From contig NZ_QREG01000004.1 in assembly GCF_003386095.1 (NCBI RefSeq), forward strand, positions 124,001 to 188,000: a stretch of DNA of 64,000 bases, written 5' to 3'. Both the position numbers and the translations under genes were made by a program. Below the pieces are notes generated by a model. It did no database searches. It was given only the letters and a program-made list of their open reading frames with translations, and had not been told where the DNA came from. How positions within the stretch are numbered: position 1 is the first letter of the stretch; each line of letters starts with the position of its first letter. The stretch is from Marinoscillum furvescens DSM 4134 (GTDB lineage: Bacteria; Bacteroidota; Bacteroidia; Cytophagales; Cyclobacteriaceae). Positions 58,729 to 64,000 of the stretch are shown here, in pieces.

Positions 58729-61700
58729 ATGGTACGAATATTTTTTACATGTTGCCTGCTTGTAAATGCCTGGCAGGTGCTGGCACAGAGTGTCACGATC
58801 AAAGGGCAGGTTACGGATGGCGAGGCAAATGATGCTTTACCAGGAGTTACAGTTTTAATCAAAGGAACCAGCAACGGAACGGTCACCGACCTGGAAGGAA
58901 ACTACTCACTTACCGTGGAGGATCCAAAATCCAAAACGTTGGTGTTTTCTTTTATAGGGTATGATGCCAAGGAGGTACCCATCGGGAATGCTACCAATGT
59001 AGATGTCACGCTGGAAATGAACCTCACCGAGCTACAAGAAGTAGTAGTGACGGGCCTCAATGGTAGTCAGAATAAACGTGCACTGAACTATGCGGTGCAA
59101 GACATCAAGGCCAAAGACGTTACCGCCACCCAGCAACAAAATGTGGTCAATTCCCTGCAAGGAAAAATCGCAGGAGTACAGGTAACATCTTCTAGTGGTT
59201 CTCCGGGTTCTTCTTCTTCCATTGTGATCAGGGGAGGGACTTCTATAGGTGAAAACCGCAGCAACGAACCACTTTTCATCATTGATGGGGTGATCGTAGA
59301 CAATTCTACGTTTCAGGGCAGTGGCAACCGCCTGATGGACATCAACCCGGAAGATATTGCATCCATAAGCGTGCTAAAGGGCCCTACCGCTGCAGCCCTC
59401 TATGGAATCGGGGCCGGTAATGGTGCTATAATCATTACTACCAAGACAGGTGAAGAAGGGAAAATTCAAGTAAATGTGGGTTCTACTGTAGCCTTTGATC
59501 AGGTGTTTAAAACACACGGCGTGCAGAGCACCTATGGGCGCGGACTCAATGGAGTGGCTGATGACGAATACTCCCTGAGTTGGGGGCCGGCCTTTACCAG
59601 TTCGGATGATGTGTATGACAACATGGGCGAGTTTTTCCAGACAGGCGTACAGCAGAAATATGACCTCAGCATCAATGGAGGTAATAAGTCTTCTACTTTT
59701 TACCTGTCGGCTTCCAACAACAACCAGACGGGAATCGTACCCGGTGAATCGTACAATCGCTTCAATCTGATGCTCAAAGGCACGATGAAGGTGCATGAAA
59801 AACTGGAAGTGACCACTTCGGTAAACAATATTTTCTCCAAGAACACACGCGGAGGCAGTGGTAGTATGTACCAGGTATTTAACTGGCCTCGGGACAACAA
59901 CATGGCGGACTACATCAAGCCAAATGGCGAGAAAAACTGGTTGATCCCCAGTCTGGATCCTATCTACAACAACCCGGAAAATCCGTATTGGCGTGTTAAT
60001 AACAATCTGCCTACCTATGATATCAACCGCACTATCGGTCAGGTCTTTTTCGACTGGGACGTGCTGGAATCACTAAAGGTCAACTACCGAATAGGTATGG
60101 ATAGGTCCAACCAGTACTACAAGCGTGTCACTGTGCCTGAGAGTTCTGGGTCTGAAACCAATTACAACGGACGTATTTATGAGTCTGAAAAGGATGTAAA
60201 GCGAATGACTTCTACGCTTACGGCCATTTATGAGAAAACATTTGTGCGGGATTGGGATGTGTTCTTGCTCGCTGGTCATAATGTGGATATGACCAGTGCG
60301 CGCTCCACCTCATTTTCAGGAGTAGATTTTTTGCTGCCCAACCTGCACAGTATTAACAATGTAAGTGCACCCTATCTGATTCCTGTCCAAAACACTACAC
60401 AGCGACGCATCGTGGGGGTGTTTGGTGAGGCACGCTTGAGCTACAAGGGCATTGCCTCTATAGGGGTGACAGGTAGAAATGACTGGGCTTCTACACTACC
60501 CAGGCACAGCAGGAGCTTTTTCTATCCATCACTTTCTGCAGGTTTCACTTTCACCGAGCTGTTGACTGGTTCTCATACCAAAGTGCTTTCATTTGGAAAG
60601 CTAAGAGCGAGCTGGGCGGCTTCTGGGCAAGATGCCAACCCCGAAAGCCTGGGTGTGGTGCTGGAGCAGTACCCCGGACACGGAGGAGGTTACAAGCATG
60701 ATTACTATGCGGGCAACCCTTTCTTAAAACCTGAACGAATTGAGTCTACGGAGTTTGGTATGAACCTCTCATTTTTTACCGGAAGGCTCAATCTGGATGT
60801 GGCCAAGTACACCATTCAGTCCAAGGATATGATCATTCAAAACCGAATCTCTACAGCTTCAGGTTGGGTGATCCAAACATTCAACACGGGTTCCATGACC
60901 AATAAGGGTTGGGAAGTGGTGTTGGATGCCAAAGTGCTCAAAAAAGGTGACCTCACCTGGAATACCTCACTCAACTTTTCTAGCAACAATTCGAAACTAT
61001 CAGATCTGCCAGCCTACATCTCACGACTTCCTGTGACTTCTGGTCAGATTCTAAACGAAGCACGCCCCATTGCTCTACTAGATCAGCCACTCTATGCCAT
61101 AGAAGGTGTGCCTTACCTGCGCAATGAAAATGGTGATGTGGTGATCGATGAATATGGTTTTCCACGATGGGGTACTTACAGTAAAGATGAGGAAGGCAAC
61201 TACATCGTAGATGAGGAAGGCTATCGCAAGGTCTCTCAGGAAAAAGTGTTTCTCGGTGATCGGGAGCCCGATTGGCTGATGGGTATTACCAATACCATCA
61301 ACTATAAAAACTTTAACCTGTCGTTTCTCTTCGATATCCGAAAAGGAGGCGATGTAATCAACGCGACCTCCAGTGCTATGATGAGTAGAGGCACCCATCA
61401 GATGCTCGATGAATGGCGAAACAAAGCCTATACATTCAACGGTGTGGTGGAGACCCCCGAAGGATTTGTGCAAAACGAGGAGCAAGTCATTCTGGACTAT
61501 AACTACTTCCGATTCGATTACCGTTCGGTAGGTGAAAATTTCGTAGAGGATGGCTCCTGGGTAAAGCTGCGCTATATCGCACTGGGCTATGACTTCAATG
61601 ATATGGCCGAACGTCTGGGCATGCAGCGCCTCAACTTTACCGTGACGGGCAGAAACCTCTTCATGCTTAGCAAATACTCAGGTGGAGATCCTGAAAACGA

Positions 61701-61803
61701 CTACAACGGCTCGTCTATTGGCGGGGCAGGTACGGTCGGGCTCGACTACTTCAACGTGCCTACTACGCAGGGAATCACTTTCTCACTCAAGGCCACTTTT
61801 TAA
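58729..61803 (+). CDS. SusC-like TonB-dependent transporter 2
   Basis: This 1024-residue protein has a signal peptide (1-19), a carboxypeptidase-like domain (ITIKGQVTDGEANDALPGVTV type), a TonB-box region LQEVVVTGLNG, a plug with LFIIDGVIVDNSTFQGSGN and a barrel ending GITFSLKATF. It is followed by a SusD-like gene after 6 bp. It follows the muropeptide-type operon, so its ligand may be a peptidoglycan fragment, but no direct evidence exists. Confidence 0.94.
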   Translation: MVRIFFTCCLLVNAWQVLAQSVTIKGQVTDGEANDALPGVTVLIKGTSNGTVTDLEGNYSLTVEDPKSKTLVFSFIGYDAKEVPIGNATNVDVTLEMNLTELQEVVVTGLNGSQNKRALNYAVQDIKAKDVTATQQQNVVNSLQGKIAGVQVTSSSGSPGSSSSIVIRGGTSIGENRSNEPLFIIDGVIVDNSTFQGSGNRLMDINPEDIASISVLKGPTAAALYGIGAGNGAIIITTKTGEEGKIQVNVGSTVAFDQVFKTHGVQSTYGRGLNGVADDEYSLSWGPAFTSSDDVYDNMGEFFQTGVQQKYDLSINGGNKSSTFYLSASNNNQTGIVPGESYNRFNLMLKGTMKVHEKLEVTTSVNNIFSKNTRGGSGSMYQVFNWPRDNNMADYIKPNGEKNWLIPSLDPIYNNPENPYWRVNNNLPTYDINRTIGQVFFDWDVLESLKVNYRIGMDRSNQYYKRVTVPESSGSETNYNGRIYESEKDVKRMTSTLTAIYEKTFVRDWDVFLLAGHNVDMTSARSTSFSGVDFLLPNLHSINNVSAPYLIPVQNTTQRRIVGVFGEARLSYKGIASIGVTGRNDWASTLPRHSRSFFYPSLSAGFTFTELLTGSHTKVLSFGKLRASWAASGQDANPESLGVVLEQYPGHGGGYKHDYYAGNPFLKPERIESTEFGMNLSFFTGRLNLDVAKYTIQSKDMIIQNRISTASGWVIQTFNTGSMTNKGWEVVLDAKVLKKGDLTWNTSLNFSSNNSKLSDLPAYISRLPVTSGQILNEARPIALLDQPLYAIEGVPYLRNENGDVVIDEYGFPRWGTYSKDEEGNYIVDEEGYRKVSQEKVFLGDREPDWLMGITNTINYKNFNLSFLFDIRKGGDVINATSSAMMSRGTHQMLDEWRNKAYTFNGVVETPEGFVQNEEQVILDYNYFRFDYRSVGENFVEDGSWVKLRYIALGYDFNDMAERLGMQRLNFTVTGRNLFMLSKYSGGDPENDYNGSSIGGAGTVGLDYFNVPTTQGITFSLKATF

Positions 61804-61809
61804 TCACCT

Positions 61810-63333
61810 ATGAAAGCTCAGAAAATCATGATTTTAAAAGTAAAAAACATACTGATCGCAGCCTTGCTTCTGGTAGGCTTTGGTTGTGACGAGTTTTTGG
61901 ATGTAAACGTAGATGAGGACAAGCCAAGTGCCAGTACACCCAATTACCTGCTCAATCCGGTAACCGGGCTGATGGCCATCAACTGCTACGAACAAGGCGA
62001 AACCACAGCTTATTTTGCACAGCAGATTGCGACGCTTTCGGGCTTTAGTGCGGTAAAGGATCGGTGGGATTACCGCTCGGTGACCCGTGTAGGCTTGTTT
62101 CGTAGACATTTTCACGATGTAGCAAGCAATGCCAACAACCTGATCTTAACTGCTAAAGCGGAAGAATCGGAAAACTATGAAGGTATTGGGCACACGATGA
62201 TGGTGCTTACTACGCAGACGGCTACTGACCTGTTTGGCGACATGCCTTACACAGAGGCATTAAAAGGAAATCCTTCTCCTCCATATGATGAGCAGCAGCT
62301 TATCTATGAAGGTATGCTGGCCGAAATCGATGAAGCCATTGAGCTGCTAACGATCCGTGATGAGTCAGACCGCTCCATCAAACCGGAGGAAGATTACCTC
62401 TATGGAGGCGACCTGGATGCATGGCTGGGACTGGCATACGGCATCAAAGCGCGATTGCTTCTGCACCTCACGCCTAACATCAATCAAAACTTCCAGGCAG
62501 TAATCGACGCAGTAGAAGCTGCGCAGGCAACCTGGGTTGATCCGGAGTATCAATACATAGAGTCTCCCTCACCGTGGTTTATGAACCCCTGGGGACCTTC
62601 ACGTGCTCGTCCTGATTGGGATTACGTGCCAAACATTCTTGGAACCAGCGCACCTACCCCTTATCTGGTGGATGTGGTAATGGGCTATGACCGTGAAAAT
62701 GACAGCATTCGCGACCCTCGTCAGCCTTTGCTGATGACCCCCAATCCTGATCATGGATACCTGGTGGTGCGCACCAGTGAAGGCAAAGATGCATTGGCTG
62801 AAAACGAATTTTACCCGAACCTTTTCGGGAGCTACATGACGCGCGATGATTCTCCGCAGTACTTCATGACCGAGGAGGAGCTCCACTTCATCAAAGCGGA
62901 GGCAGCTTTTCAGTCCGGCGACAAGGCTACGGCGCTTGCTGCCTACCAGGCAGGTATCCGTCGGCATATGGCTCGTGTAGGTGTAGAGCAATCAGATATA
63001 GACACATTTATGGCGGGTGATATGGTGGCTCAGGACGCGGCTTCCCTGGAGTTGTCCCATATCATGATGCAAAAGTGGCTGGCCCTATACCTCCAGGCTG
63101 AGGCATGGGTAGACATGCGCCGCTACCAGTACGACCCTAAGGTGTATGTAGGCCTTACCCGTCCGGAAAATCTGGCGTCTTTCTGGTCAGACGATGATGA
63201 TACCGAATGGATCCAGCGCCTGGCATACGACAATCAGACCGAAGAGATCTACAACAAGCCAGAGCTAGAGAGACTAGGAGCATATCAAAACCCCGATTGG
63301 CTCAAAGTACCACTCTGGTGGACCGGGCAGTGA
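61810..63333 (+). CDS. SusD-like lipoprotein (SusD_2 type)
   Basis: This 507-residue protein has a lipoprotein signal (GFGC) and FLDVNVDEDKPSAST near residue 28. The helical block DLFGDMPYTEALKGNPSPPY is characteristic of the SusD_2 branch, often linked to peptide- or small-molecule-type RagB systems rather than classic glycan ones. It partners with the preceding SusC. Confidence 0.92.
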   Translation: MKAQKIMILKVKNILIAALLLVGFGCDEFLDVNVDEDKPSASTPNYLLNPVTGLMAINCYEQGETTAYFAQQIATLSGFSAVKDRWDYRSVTRVGLFRRHFHDVASNANNLILTAKAEESENYEGIGHTMMVLTTQTATDLFGDMPYTEALKGNPSPPYDEQQLIYEGMLAEIDEAIELLTIRDESDRSIKPEEDYLYGGDLDAWLGLAYGIKARLLLHLTPNINQNFQAVIDAVEAAQATWVDPEYQYIESPSPWFMNPWGPSRARPDWDYVPNILGTSAPTPYLVDVVMGYDRENDSIRDPRQPLLMTPNPDHGYLVVRTSEGKDALAENEFYPNLFGSYMTRDDSPQYFMTEEELHFIKAEAAFQSGDKATALAAYQAGIRRHMARVGVEQSDIDTFMAGDMVAQDAASLELSHIMMQKWLALYLQAEAWVDMRRYQYDPKVYVGLTRPENLASFWSDDDDTEWIQRLAYDNQTEEIYNKPELERLGAYQNPDWLKVPLWWTGQ

Positions 63334-63366
63334 TAGCAATCATTATTTGAAAGAAAAGTACAACTG

Positions 63367-64000
63367 ATGAATACATTACGAAACTTACTTTTTGCAGGCA
63401 TACTGATGGTGGCAGCGGCATGCGAGACCAACAATATCTTCAATGAGCTGGGCACTACTGACGGCAGCATAGTGGCCAACGTATACCTGGAAACTTTTGC
63501 GCCGAGCCTGCAGGCTGGCATTACCAAAGACCTGGAGGTGCAGTACTGGTCGCTGGATGATCGATTTGATTACCTCGGGCTATGGGACTATGTGACTGTC
63601 ACTCGAGAGTATATAGTGACCGTAGAAGGTGTGGAGTTCAGCACCAGCGAAAATGAGGATTTTCAGGACTGGACAGAAGTCTCCACCTACAACTTTGACT
63701 TTGCAGATTGGGACCCGGAGCTTTCTGCCTACAAACGCTCAATCTCTTACGACATCAAGGAAGCATATGACAATGCAACAGCTGGTAGTGACGAGCTCAC
63801 TGCAGATCAGTATCTGGCAGCTGCGCCTGAAAATTACCTGGCAGATATGTACAGTCATTATACCTCCAACCTCAGCCGTGCTACCCTCAATGAGCTGATG
63901 CTCGAATATGAGGTCATGACTCAGGCCGAGTTTGATGGGCACTATGCAGAGAGTGGATTTCTTACTACAGACGGACGAGCAGCCATGGAGGCTGGTCTGG
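63367..64000 (+). CDS. PUL-type surface lipoprotein, partial
   Basis: The frame starts at ATG 63367, with a lipoprotein signal cut before Cys19 (VAAAC), and runs off the right edge after 211 codons. The visible part is acidic and Tyr/Trp-rich (DYLGLWDYVTVTREY, NFDFADWDPELSAY). It follows SusD by 33 bp and is probably the surface-binding partner of this transporter. No family recognised. Confidence 0.7.
   Translation, partial: MNTLRNLLFAGILMVAAACETNNIFNELGTTDGSIVANVYLETFAPSLQAGITKDLEVQYWSLDDRFDYLGLWDYVTVTREYIVTVEGVEFSTSENEDFQDWTEVSTYNFDFADWDPELSAYKRSISYDIKEAYDNATAGSDELTADQYLAAAPENYLADMYSHYTSNLSRATLNELMLEYEVMTQAEFDGHYAESGFLTTDGRAAMEAGL

Overview
The window reads as a chromosomal segment of a Bacteroidota bacterium, most likely a marine Cytophagales-type organism. 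This rests on SusC/SusD pairs, a hybrid two-component sensor-regulator, type IX secretion C-terminal domains, a formylglycine sulfatase, TAnnTTTG-type promoter boxes and weak Shine-Dalgarno sites. Assignments come from motif reading only; no database search was possible.

Bases 1 to about 27.5 kb are one end of a tailed-phage prophage that continues past the left edge. Nearly every gene is on the minus strand. From right to left: a capsid block (prohead protease with scaffold, major capsid protein, tail-tube candidate, small secreted proteins; 27.4-21.2 kb); a plus-strand lipoprotein cargo gene (20.6-21.2 kb); an accessory block with a PAPS-reductase-like PP-loop enzyme, an ASCH protein and a small P-loop ATPase (20.3-18.2 kb); a decayed stretch ending in an attC-like site (18.0-17.1 kb); packaging genes with the large terminase (17.0-13.9 kb); a lysis pair of holin-like and u-spanin-like proteins (12.8-11.8 kb); a 400-base non-coding island with a tRNA-like structure; a run of tiny overlapping genes (11.4-10.4 kb); then portal, connector, amidase endolysin, tape measure and distal tail genes (10.1 kb to 1). 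No integrase, transposase or repressor was recognised, so they probably lie to the left.

The strongest new observation is a bipartite phage promoter. The 10-mer CCGTCCTACC, or a close variant, occurs upstream of six gene blocks (27392, 26360, 16977, 12823, 10142 and 5105). Each time it sits exactly 19 bp before a variant of the host TAnnTTTG box. This looks like a coordinated late regulon driven by an unidentified phage activator or sigma factor.

At 27.8-29.0 kb a TetR regulator and an AhpD-like peroxidase share a palindromic operator. From 29.0 to 49.0 kb lies a polysaccharide utilisation locus: a hybrid sensor on the minus strand, then GH88, a surface lipoprotein, SusC, SusD, an S1 sulfatase and three right-handed beta-helix proteins, two with type IX secretion tails. 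The gene set points to a sulfated, uronic-acid-containing polysaccharide cut by lyases. The beta-helix proteins are the best candidates for undescribed enzymes.

After a beta-propeller lipoprotein (49.0-49.9 kb) come galK and galT, a DeoR regulator interrupted by one in-frame amber codon, and then GNAT, AmpG-like permease, NagZ-like GH3 and DigH-like glycosidase genes. A second SusC/SusD pair with an accessory lipoprotein follows. That last stretch looks like a peptidoglycan-fragment salvage locus.
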